64,000 nucleotides of DNA from Maratus speciosus. Taxonomy: Eukaryota > Arthropoda > Arachnida > Araneae > Salticidae. Position 1 is the first letter of the stretch. The number at the start of each line of letters is the position of its first letter. The notes under the pieces were generated by a model that saw nothing but the letters and a program-made list of their open reading frames with translations, did no database searches and was not told the origin of the DNA. The translations under genes and the position numbers were made by a program. The DNA is taken from assembly GCA_963932465.1 (NCBI GenBank), contig OZ010795.1:522355451-522419450 (forward strand), given 5' to 3'. Of the stretch, positions 35,561 through 46,140 are shown in pieces.

Positions 35561-36715
35561 AACTCTTTTGAACAGCCCTGTGTTTGATCTGTAGTTTGAT
35601 ATATGTACTATAAGATAATGGGGAAATTCAGTTTAGCAAGAAAACACATAACAGGTTGAAATTTCTCTTTCAGCAATTTATACTAATAGATGGAAGCATA
35701 CTTGTATACCTTTGTACAACAATACCTTTGTACTTTGTATAACTTTGTACAACTCTATATTTTACCTAGTACCTTTATTAAACGCAACTATTTAGCTAAA
35801 ATTTAATTCAAAGTAAAACACTCTTAAAACTACTGGTATCACATTCCCAGAAATTTTCATTTATAGACGGCCATGTATGCAATTCTTTGCGTGACCCTGT
35901 ATATCATTTTATCCATGTTCTACAAACATTTCTTAGTAAACTAAATTTAGTTTAGAGTAAAAATGCATAACTCATTTAAAAGCGGCCTTTAAGGATTTTG
36001 CACTCACACCCAGCAACCATTTCGAATTCTTTTGTGTAGCCCTGTATATAAATTACAGCATTTATACACACCCTATACAATGCATAAATATAGTGAAACA
36101 TAAAAGCACATAACATAATTAAAAATGCATTTCAAGCAATCATCGCTACTGCACAGTACTTTGGATTCAATATTATCTGACATCTTTTGTGTGTCCCTGT
36201 AAATGCTGTGCACTTCGCATTATACATGAAATAAGTTATACTAAACCTCAGTGACATATATCAATTTCATTATACATGAAATAATTTAACATAAGTAAAA
36301 TACGTCGGAAAAATTTCCCTCCAACCTTATATCATTATGTAACGGCATGCTTTTGTGTAGCCCTGTAAATTAATAATAACTCTTCTTAGCACCACATATT
36401 CTACAAATCCCTATTTTAGTGCACTTGATAAATGCATATCAATTTTATTATACTTGAAAGCATGTGAAATCATTAAAAATTATTTTAAACGATTTTTTCC
36501 CATAGGCCGTAATGTAACGGAAAACTTTTGACTGTCCCTGTAAATGAACTAAACATACTACAAACTACATTTGAAATAGGGTTCGTGCTGTGGTAGAGGT
36601 CACTAACATCCAAAAATTTCAGAATGATCCGAGCATATTTACGGGAGTTAGAGCGCGGACAGACGGACAGACAGACAGACGGACAGACGGACAGACAAAC
36701 CGAAGTCATAAACCC
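35560..36715 (-). repeat. ~165 bp tandem array ending in a GACA/GACG tract
   Basis: A phrase like CTTTTGTGTAGCCCTGTAAAT recurs near 35566, 35885, 36028, 36186, 36350 and 36524, each unit also with AATGCATA and TTAAAA(C/T) words. The last unit (CCGTAATGTAACGG then AAAACTTTTGACTGTCCCTG) is the reverse complement of the units at 55.3-56.1 kb. A GGACAGACGGACAGACAGAC-type tract follows at 36656-36700. This looks like an older, inverted copy of the 55139-56201 element. Confidence 0.75.
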
Positions 36716-36852
36716 TTTTCAACTTTGTTGGAAAGTGTTAAAAAACATTCTTAGTTATTCATGCGTTTATTCTTGTGAAATTGTAATACGTTGCAGACAA
36801 TTATTAAAAATTTTCACATTTTTATGTGTCTAGTACAGACGAAAAACTTTTT

Positions 36853-38001
36853 ACTTACAAGTAAAGGTACTATAGTATGTGGCGTCGAATTTCGATTTAT
36901 ATAGCTCATTCGATACGTCTCATCAATCTTGGTAATTTTGTACCTCTCATATCGGCTATTGAGTTTTTATAAAGACAGGGGCCGGGTCAAAGTTCAAATA
37001 TTTGCTCATTGAAAAACAGATGCCTTCAAAGAAATAAGTGTGATTTAAATTTACTAATTGTTTTTACAGTGACATACATTGACAATAATTTCTATAAGGT
37101 TATATTATTGCTGCTAATATAAGAAAATAAAGACGAAAACTACGTCATCCCTACAGACTACTATTTTAACTCTTTGCACTCGGCTCGTTGTATGAGGTTT
37201 AATGGAGCAAAACCCCCTAAGGGACATGCTGCGCCAAACTCTTTGCACTCGTATGCCCAGTCTGACTGGGCATCATCTTTGTTTGCTAAATTTGTTTTTA
37301 GCACCATTAATAAAGGAAAAATAATTTGCCTTATTTAATTAGAGCATTTTTGAAGTTCTGTACTTCAAGGAACCTTCTTTTAACCCTTTGAGGGGCAAGC
37401 AATTGTGTTTCTGTAATGTTGAATTCCGACCGGAAATTTGGAAAGATTTTTGTTTTAAAATAAGGAAAAGGATTTTTTCTGCTTTTTTACACCAAAAGTT
37501 ATAAAAGTAAAAATTTATTAATAGTTTCTGGTGCAAATCTTAATTAAAATTAGCCGCCTCTCAAGGGGTAAAAAAGTGGTGTCAATCGAATACAATTTGT
37601 GTAAGAGACGCCCGAGTAGAAAATGTTAAAATCCAAGAAAGAAAGCAGAGAAGATTTTAATGCGTCGTGGAATCAGCTGAAGAAGCTTTTGCTCGTTGTG
37701 CGCACTGTGAGAAATATTTTTTGTTCTACTCACTTCTTCGGAATGAACAATGTATCAAAAATTGACTATCATCAAAGCATGTCAGTGTAAGAACCATAAA
37801 TAAATATAATCTTACTTATTTGTTTAACGGCAACTGGTTTTCAATGAATGAAATTTTAAACTTTGACGTGGCCCCCTGGCATTATTAAAACTAAATAACC
37901 GATATGCAAGGTAGCAAATTACATAGCTCGATGAGACGATTCGAATGAGCTATAAAAATCGAAATTCGCTGCCACAGACTATAGTAGCTTTATTTGTTAG
38001 T
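36853..38001. mobile_element. 1.15 kb inverted-repeat element
   Basis: The left end ACTTACAAGTAAAGGTACTA then TAGTATGTGGC pairs with the reversed right end ACTAACAAATAAAGCTACTA then TAGTCTGTGGC. Pairing continues inward for about 150 bp (CGAATTTCGATTT, TATAGCTCATTCGA, CGTCTCATC, ATATCGG, TCAAAGTT). No transposase is present. Family not identified. A smaller TTAA-type element is nested inside at 37385-37571. Confidence 0.75.
37385..37571. mobile_element. possible nested TTAA-type (piggyBac-like) mini-element
   Basis: TTAA (37381-37384) is followed by CCCTTTGAGGGGCAAG. The right side ends CCGCCTCTCAAGGGG then TAAA, which would be a mutated TTAA. The inverted ends agree over about 12 of 16 positions. 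A similar phrase CTCTTTGCACTCG occurs twice upstream (about 37172 and 37239). The TTAA preference suggests piggyBac relatives. Confidence 0.4.
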
Positions 38002-40080
38002 GCAGTGTGTTTCATAAAAAATTCCCTCATTTTATAAATAAATAATTTATTAACTATAACAAATATAAAGGTGAAGTTAGTGACATGTTTAGCGAATAGA
38101 TCATAAATTTTGTATATATGTGTAATTTTTTATATATATGTAATTTTTTTGTTTAAAATTTTGTAAATAGTGCCCTATTTTAAATAAAAAGAAGGGTCAT
38201 CACTAAAATTTCATGAGCGCGAAATTGAGTTATTTTACAAAAATATATACGGTGTTATGCAATGATATTCTGAAATCCTGATGAAAAGTTTATTGTAGAA
38301 ATTCTTAAGATAAAAAAATACATTTCTTCTGAAGAAATGCATATTATTCGAATCAATGCATAAAATTCCATAAAATGTTATCCAACCAAATAAAAAAATC
38401 TAGCAAATGTATTGACAAAATTTCCAATTAATCCGAATAATTTAAGATGCTCATTGGTAAATTTTAGCATGCAGAATTTACGATTTAAATCTATTAATTA
38501 AATGTACCATTTTATTTTTAACGAATGGAAAATTTGAAAATCGTCAGAAATCCCCCAAAATATTAAAAAGAAATATTCTATATTTTTATAATTATTGTAA
38601 AGCAGAGAGACAAATAGACAACCGGTAAACAAAAACACTTCTTGGCTTCATAAGGAGGCTTCACTGTTTCGGAAGTTGACTATGCAGTTAAAATGATGAA
38701 AGGAAAAAAGTGTTACTGTAATTAATATTTTCGGCGCCATTGTTAGTGCACTGAATATGACCTGTACCAGATAATACATAAAAGTATCATATTTTTATGC
38801 TTCTAATTTAAAGATATATATATATATATAAAACTGACGCAGCTTGTTTCTTGGCTAGAAATTTCTTTATGATACATGCGTCAACATTGAATCAACAATG
38901 GTCAAACACTGGTTAGAACTATGGTCATACAAATTGTTAGAATAATGCTTACGAAAATACTTATACTGTTGTTCACTAGTTGTCAGAAACTCAAAATAAC
39001 AACTTAAAACAATTTCGTAGAAATGTGCCACTAAACTGCGATGACACGCTCGCAAGGCGGCTATACTTACTCTTAAATAAACACAAAACTTCAAATTTAA
39101 ACCAAAACAAATTAATAAATCTTAACTTTAATGAAACATTTATATATACAACTCTTAGACATAAAAACATAACACTGCTTAAATTCTGACTATGCACAAG
39201 TCGCTTAAATTTAGAATATTTACACAATTAAATTTAGAACAAACACAGAATTATAATACACTATATACATAGAAATAATCATACTAAAAATCGCAAAGAA
39301 CTCACTTTACTATAAATATGACACTTTTACTTTCCACAATTTTAAATTACTATTTATCCTGTGGACAGACGGTATCTCACCTATACGAGAAAAAAAAGCT
39401 TTTTACTGAAACATTCAATTTTTCGCAGTTAATTTTTATGTTTAAACAGGGAATATAACTTATGATCAACGTACATTTCTACACTCTTACTCACAGCAAA
39501 AATTTAAGGGTCATCAGCCAGAAATTTTAAAATCCGAGCGCTTTATTCCTTTCATCATACTTCGCATTTTTCGCAGCTAAAAACTCGCTTCTTCTCTAAC
39601 TCTGAAAGTACATGTCTGTGAGAGCATAAAAACCTCTACACTTTTCGTCACATTATTACATCAACCATAAAAAGGCGGGAAGAGAAAAAAATATTCTACG
39701 TTAACAGAAATTGGGCAGGAGGAAAAAATTACTTTTGCTAAAAGCGAGATTTATAAAACACATGGCAATCGCCAAATCCTCCGAACTTGATTTTCTTAAA
39801 ATTATCTATTTCATAATTGACAAAAAAAAATCTTGATATTAGAAATTAAATTTAAATTGAGCATTACTAGATTAAATAAAAAGACATGAAAAACAAAATA
39901 ATAAGAGCTAATTAAACAAAACACAATATAAATATGATATGACATGACGAATTAGAGTTCTCAATAACTAAATTAATGAAAAACAAATCATTATTTACAG
40001 TCTTAAACGTTTGTTCTTATGTGGTTTAAGCAACCTTCCATATCTGGATCTATTTTCTGCTCCAATGGTGAGCACAGGAC
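38002..40080. other. non-coding stretch, no recognised gene
   Basis: A TA run lies at about 38815-38830. Overlapping frames on both strands at 38.87-39.23 kb have no domain I recognise. I see no terminal repeats that would make this an LTR. Confidence 0.45.
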
Positions 40081-40510
40081 AGGGGCGGATTTAAGGGGTC
40101 GCGATGGTCGCAATCGCGAGGGGCCCCGCATCCCAAGGGGCCCCCAAATCTTCTTTTGAGTTCAAAGAGAAATGTGACGTTTTGATAAATGGATTTTCTT
40201 AGTGTTGTTTTTTTTAATTTTTCAGTTAATATTACAATATCATTTTCATGTAATAAATATAATTTTTTCTATCATTTGCTAGTCCCAGAAATGTTTTAGT
40301 TTTCCCTTATCTTTTTTTTTCCTTTATGAAATATCAGACTATGATCGTTTGTGGACGGATAGGATGAGATTCAAAGGAAACTTGGGTCTGAGCCGAAAGA
40401 AGCACTGTTAGAGACATTTTATGACAATTTAATTATACAGATTGAGGGACTAATTAAATCATGGGCCGTCAACCTGAGGCCCCTGATTTTGGGGGCCCCA
40501 CATTTGGTAT
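40081..40510 (+). mobile_element. terminus of a GGGGCC-rich hAT-like element
   Basis: GACAGGGGCGGATTTAAGGG then GTCGCGATGG...GCGAGGGGCCCC, with CCCAAGGGGCCCCCAAA, resembles a common arthropod hAT-like end (CAGGGGCGGAT...). The same end occurs reversed at 53590-53672, which shows it is a dispersed terminus. Another GGGGGCCCC word is at about 40491. The opposite end and target duplication are not clear; the Helitron starting near 40559 may cut into it. Confidence 0.45.
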
Positions 40511-40558
40511 GCAGTTTTTAAAAAGCTGATATATTAAGTGAATTTTTACTTTGTTACT

Positions 40559-42279
40559 GATTTACTAATAAAGCTAAGTTTCGCCCTGTCTGTTTGTGTG
40601 CGAATGGCTAGCAAAATCTACTGCCCATAGAAGTCTGAAAATTAAGTGAGGATAGTCCAAGACAGGTCTTAATGCACCTGTGGCTCAGATTTTTAATTTT
40701 TTAAGGGCCGGGGTCCCTTTAAGTTTTTATGCACTAAATTGTTAATAACTTGTCCCCTTTTTTTCCAGTCATCTTCATTTTGGGGACCTTTCTCCATTTA
40801 GTTATTCTCGCCTTTCTACTCTCCAGATTCCAGACCTCTCTCCAGATTACTCTCTTTCTACTTTCTACTCCTTGACACCTTGTGGCTCGATACAGAGCCC
40901 CTTCAAGTTTTTGTGCAAATAAAAGATTAATAAATTGCTTCCTTTTAATCCGATCTTCATTTTTGATATCCTTTATCCATTTAGTTAGTCTCACGTTTCT
41001 ACATTCCAGTTTAGATCCTCTGACACCTAGGCTGCCGTAGGATCCGATCCAGGGCCCCTTGAACTTTTTGTGTGCCAAGAATTTATCACCCCCTGATTTT
41101 CTCACCTTCTCAGTACATAATTTTAAAGTTGAGTCTTGGACACTTCTTCCTAGATCAACACCCTCATATTTTTATTGGGGCCCTAGGGCCCTTTTTTAAA
41201 GATTTACCCAATTTTTTGTGCATTTCTTTAAAATATTATTCTATGCTTAATTGTGACTAATTGAAGATCTAAAGTGCTAAGAACTTAGATCTTTTAACAA
41301 GGTTTCATGTTTGGGCCCTGCTCTTTACTATCAGTTGACCCTTTTTGGGCCCTTTGTTATAGATCCTTTAAAAACGGTCCGATTCACTAGCTTCTTTTCT
41401 TAAACAACTTCTTAAGTCCTCCTGCTACTACATGAATGACAGAAACATTTCCCCGACTTCAACTACCACCAATTTTGAATATTAATCTGCTTCTTGGGGC
41501 CTTTGTTGCAGCTTATTTAAAAACTATCTGATTCTATTACAATTTTTTAACGTAGTTTTAGCATCCTCTAGCTACTTTAAAACTACTAAAATAATTTCTT
41601 ATACCCAACTACATTCCAGTTAAAACACTGGTTCCCAGAGCCCGGTCTTTATACCTCAGCTACCACTTTTTTCAAACATTAATCTCCTTTTTCAGCATCA
41701 ACTTACGGTTACAAACTACAGCCGTAAATCAAAAATCGCGTTACTTTATAGGTAACTTTAGATGAGGGATTTCATCCGTTTATTAACTATCGTGTTAATG
41801 TTAAAAGTAATTCGTGAAATTTACAAGGGGAGGGGCCATTTTCCACCGCTTGGGGGCGCATTATTTCCTCGGATTCTAAGGACCCAATTTCAACGGGTTT
41901 TGGTTCATTCAACTTAAATTATAATTCGGCTACTTTCTGTATTATGAAATTTTGCCTTAGACTTCAGTTACCAACATTTCCTAACATTAATGATGCATTC
42001 TTTGGGCTTGATTACTACGAGGTTTGGCTCAATCAACTTGGTATTTGATTGTCTCCGGCACGTGCGAAGCACTTCCGGTACATGTTGCCTTACATAACGG
42101 GGACCCCAGGTTACAGGTTCGTTCGGAAATAAGTTTGTTGGGAACACTCTAGACGCTGCGGAAGGCAATGGGGGCCTCCGAAATTAGGTTCATTTAAAAG
42201 AATTTCTAAACATATAAAATCATACAAACTTGAGTTTTGTTTAAGGTTATTATTTACGGACCCCGGGCGGGTCTGCTAG
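40559..42279 (+). mobile_element. Helitron C1 (upstream member of a head-to-tail pair)
   Basis: The start is diverged (TTTACTAATAAAGCTAAG in place of TCTATACTAATAAAATAAAG), but the following GTTTCGC, TGTCTG, AAAATCTACTGC(C/A)CATAG and GTGAGGATAGTC words match the second copy. The 3' end is CGGACCCCGGGCGGGTCTGC then TAG: CTAG at 42276-42279 followed by T. Only short frames occur; the 66-residue minus frame at 41968-42168 is partly conserved in C2 but has no known domain. No Rep/helicase. The next element begins at the next base. Confidence 0.75.
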
Positions 42280-43471
42280 TCTATACTAATAAAATAAAGT
42301 TTCGCTCTGCGTGTCTGTGTACGATGGCTCTCAAAATCTACTGCACATAGAAGTCTGAACATTTCGGTGAGGATAGTCTAAGCCAGTTCCTGATGTACCT
42401 GAGGGTCAGATTTTTAATATTTTTAGACCCAGGCCCCCTGAGCCCTTCGAGTTTTTATGCCCTAAATTTTTAATAGCTTGCCTCTTTTTTATCCGATTTT
42501 CTTCGTTTTTTGGTGCCTTTCGCCATTTAGTTATCCCCTTTCTACGTTTCAGTTAAGATCCTGGCTCCCTGGGAAATTATACAGAGACCTGGAAGTTTCT
42601 GTGCTCTAAATTGTTAATAACTGTCCTTTTTTAATCCAATATTCGCTTTTGGTAGCCTTTTTCAATTTAGTTTATCTCCAGATTCTACATTCCAGTTAAA
42701 ATCCTGGCCCCCTAGGATCCGGTCCAGAGGCCCTTGAACTTTTTGTCTGCCATGCATTTTTCACTCTATAATTGTGTCGCCCTCTCAATGCATAACTTTA
42801 AAGTTGATTTTTGGATTCCTGTCCCCTGGCCAACACTCTCATATTTTTATTGGGGCCCTAAGGCCCTTTTTAATTCATCTCCCGCTATTTTTACGTATTT
42901 CTTTAAGATTTTATTCTAATAATTCATACCCTATGCTTAATTTCGTCTAATGGAAGATCTAAAGCGCAAAGTAGCCTTTTAACATGTTTTCATTTAATAG
43001 CCCTGCTCTGAACTACCAGTTGGCCTCTTTTGCAGCTCCTATTATAGCTTCCTTAAAAATAGTCGTATTCATTAGCTTTTTTTTTCTAACAACTTCTTAG
43101 GTCCTCCAACTACTATATGAACTAGGAAAAAAATTCTCAGACTTCAGCTACCACCATTTTGAATATTAATGGCTTTCTTGGGGCCCTTCTTTAAAAATAA
43201 TACATTTCTCATTTACATAGTTCTTGGCTTCTCCGGCTACTTTATAAACTACTAAAAAATTTCCTTATATCCAACTACATTCGAGTTAAGATTGTGGTCC
43301 CTTGGGACGTGGTACAGGGTCCCTTGAAGTTTTTGTGCCCTCAATTGTTAATAATTGCCTCCTTTTAATCCGATCTTTGTTAAAAGGAACTTTTCCATTT
43401 AGTTAATGAAGGCCCTGGCTCCCTGGGGCTCGGTCCGGAGTCCCTTGAACTTTTTGTGCGCCACACATTTT

Positions 43472-43760
43472 CCCTGTAGCAGAAACAGTGCAGCACGGCA
43501 ACAGTGCTGCAGATTTTTTTATACCTTGCAGATCAATTCTAACAACTTTCAAAAAATTCTGGGTTAAGAAAATTAACTAAAATATAATTGTTGTCTCTAG
43601 ATTTATTGTATTTTCTTCTTGTGTTTTCTTTGCAAATGCAAGTTTTACTTATTTTATGGGCTACTATAATTTTTTATGATAGTAAGCTTGGCCCAGTATT
43701 CTTGGTTCGCAGATAAATTTTGGTTTGCTGCAGATTAACACAGAAAATTCTGCTACTGGG
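43472..43760. mobile_element. 289 bp MITE in Helitron C2 with 8 bp target duplication
   Basis: The element begins CCCTGTAGCAGAA and ends TTCTGCTACTGGG, so the inverted ends are CCC(T/A)GTAGCAGAA. It is flanked by CACATTTT (43464-43471) and CGCATTTT (43761-43768), an 8 bp duplication with one change. The matching site in C1 and in the other internal copy (about 42752) lacks the insert. Eight-bp duplications fit hAT. AACAGTGCAGCACGGCAACA then GTGCTGCAG near the left end can form a second stem. Confidence 0.72.
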
Positions 43761-45153
43761 CGCATTTTTCACCCCCTAATTCTGTCATTGCCAATGCATA
43801 AATTTTAAATTGAATCTTGGACTCCTGTCCCCGGGTCAACACCCTCATATTTTTATTGGAGCACTAGGACCCTTTTTTAGCACCACCTCCCCCCCCCCCC
43901 CATTTTTTCCACATTCCTTTAAATTTTTATTCAAATGATTAATTTATACCCTATGTGTAATTTCGACTAGTTAAAGATCTAAAGTGACTACTTGAACCTT
44001 TTAACATGTTTTTATCTCAGGGCCCTGCTCTCAGCTATCAGTTGACTCCTTTTGGGCCCCCTATTACCGCGACCTTAAAAATGGTCTGATTCACTAGCTT
44101 TTTTTCTAACAAATTTTTAGGATTTTCACCCACCCCTCATATTTTTATTGGGGCCTTAGGTCCCTTTTTAAGTATTTTCCCTTATTTTTAGAGCATTTAT
44201 TTAACTTTTTATTCTAATGATTAATGTGTACGTTATGTTTAATTTCGACTAATTGGAGATCTAAAGAGCTAAATGCTAGGACCTTTTAACATGTTTTCAT
44301 CTTAGGACCCTGCTCTCAATTATCACCTTGGCACGTTTTGATCCCCCTATTATAACTCCCTTAAAAATAATCCGATTCACTAGCTTTTTCTTTTCTAACT
44401 ACTAACTCTTTTCTAACTACTTTTCTAAACTATTAGGTTTTTTCAGCTACTCCATGAACAACAAAAAAAATTCTCACACTTCAGCTACCACTAATTTTGA
44501 ATATTAATCGCCTTCTTGAGGCCCTTGGCCGATTCTCTTGCAATTTTCTTTAATATAGTTCTAGGGTCCTCTTGCCACGTTATAAACTACTAAAAAATTT
44601 CCTTATATCCTTGCTACCAACTTTTTCGAATATTAATCTTCTTTTTGGCATCAATTTACGTTCACACACTACAGTTGTAAATTAAAAATAACGCTACTGT
44701 TAAAGGTAAGTGATTAACTTTAGAGAGGTTCAGAGAGGTATTTAATCCGTAAATTAAATATTGGGTTAATGTTAAAGAGACTTTATTAAATTTATAGATG
44801 GAGGGGGCACCTTCCATATTCTTTCTTCGGCTTTTTATTATGAAAGTTTATCTTGCACTTTTGTTACCACCATTTTCGAACGTTAACGGCGCATTCTTTA
44901 CTCGGTTTCTATGGCTCGATTTCATCGAAAATTGGTTCCTACAATTTAGCTTAAGATTGTTATACATATTTTTGTTCCATATTCTACCACTAGGGGAAGC
45001 ATTATAATCTAATCTCGGGTTCTATGAGCCCAATAACTACGGGGTTTTGGTCATTCAACTTGATTTTCCTTTGTCTTCGGCCGTGCGGAGCACTTCGGGT
45101 ATACGCTACCTCAGACAGTGGCAACCTAGGTCACAGGTTCGTTCAGAAAGAGA

Positions 45154-45323
45154 CAGTGGCATAGCCAGGGAGGGGGTCCAAATGCTCTAGATACCAGTAA
45201 TATTTTAAAGTTTTCTTCGTCTTGATTACTAGCACAAAATTCTCCAATTATATAAGGCGAACTGAACTTTACAAAATCACTGGTATCCAGAGCATTTGGA
45301 CCCCTACCCTGGCTACGCCACTG
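45154..45323. mobile_element. 170 bp hAT-like MITE with 8 bp target duplication
   Basis: Begins CAGTGGCATAGCCAGGGAGG and ends CCCTGGCTACGCCACTG; the arms pair over about 45 bp, including GGTCCAAATGCT and AGATACCAGT. CAGTGGCGTAGCCAGGG is a very common hAT-type end. Flanks are GAAAGAGA (45146-45153) and GAAAGAGG (45324-45331). The homologous stretch in C1 (about 42122-42140) reads GGAAATAAGTTTGTTGGGAA with no insert, giving an empty-site comparison. Confidence 0.9.
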
Positions 45324-45528
45324 GAAAGAGGTTTGTTGGGAACACACTCGACGCTGTCGAAGTCATTGGGGCCCCGGAAAAACTGAGTTCATTTGAAAAA
45401 CTCTATGATGCCAAAGGCATTGGGGTACTGATTTTCCAAAGATATAAAATCATACAAACTTGAATTTTGTTTAAGATTATTATAACGGGCCCGGTCAACG
45501 CCGGCCGGGTCAGCTAGTAATCAATATT

Positions 45529-45652
45529 AGGTAGCTTTCTTTACAAAAAAGCTACCTATTGCAGCCGTTCGGAGGAAAGCGATTTCAAAAAATTTTGGTA
45601 TATTTTCATCGATCATGACCCCCAGACCCCGAAACCACCCTCCGTTCAAAAT

Positions 45653-45686
<34 letters not shown>

Positions 45687-46100
45687 GACCTATGTCACAC
45701 TGTAACTCCCGTAATTATGAACCGATTTCGATGTAATTCGGTGTGTACATAGTACATACCAATGTCTCGACCGAGTTCGTTGGCCTGCTTCATCCGCCGT
45801 TTTGTTTTAAAATGGCGGCCATTTAAAATTTAAAAAAAAATTTAAAACTTGAAATGTGATAGCAAAAAATTAAAAATGGAAAAATATTTTTTTCTTATGT
45901 ATTTGACCTTTATACAAAGATTCCGGAGCAGTTTTTGTTTCGTCTATATCTTAAAAAATGGCTGAGTTATAGCATTTTAGGTAGCTTTCTTTACAAAAAG
46001 CTACCTATTGCAGCCGTTCGGAGGAAAGCGATTTCAAAAATTTTGGTATATTTTCATCGATCATGACCCCCAGACCCCGAAACCACCCTCCGTTCAAAAT

Positions 46101-46140
<40 letters not shown>

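Larger units (their letters stand above)
42280..45517 (+). mobile_element. Helitron C2 (downstream member, internally duplicated)
   Basis: Starts TCTATACTAATAAAATAAAG at the base after C1's CTAG. Ends GGGCCCGGTCAACGCCGGCC, GGGTCAGCTAG (CTAG 45514-45517), then T. The length of 3.2 kb against 1.7 kb for C1 comes from two inserted MITEs (43472-43760, 45154-45323) and internal duplications: AGATCTAAAG with its flanks occurs near 42955, 43975 and 44258, and CCTCATATTTTTATTGG near 42837, 43844 and 44136. No transposase frame remains. Confidence 0.8.

Noticed and set aside
36640..36710. Arg/Asp/Gln-rich and Cys/Ser/Val-rich frames over the GACA tract
   Set aside because: They are translations of a simple tetranucleotide repeat on the two strands.
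38640..40060. Possible LTR
   Set aside because: No TG...CA edges with a second copy, no primer-binding site and no coding region nearby.
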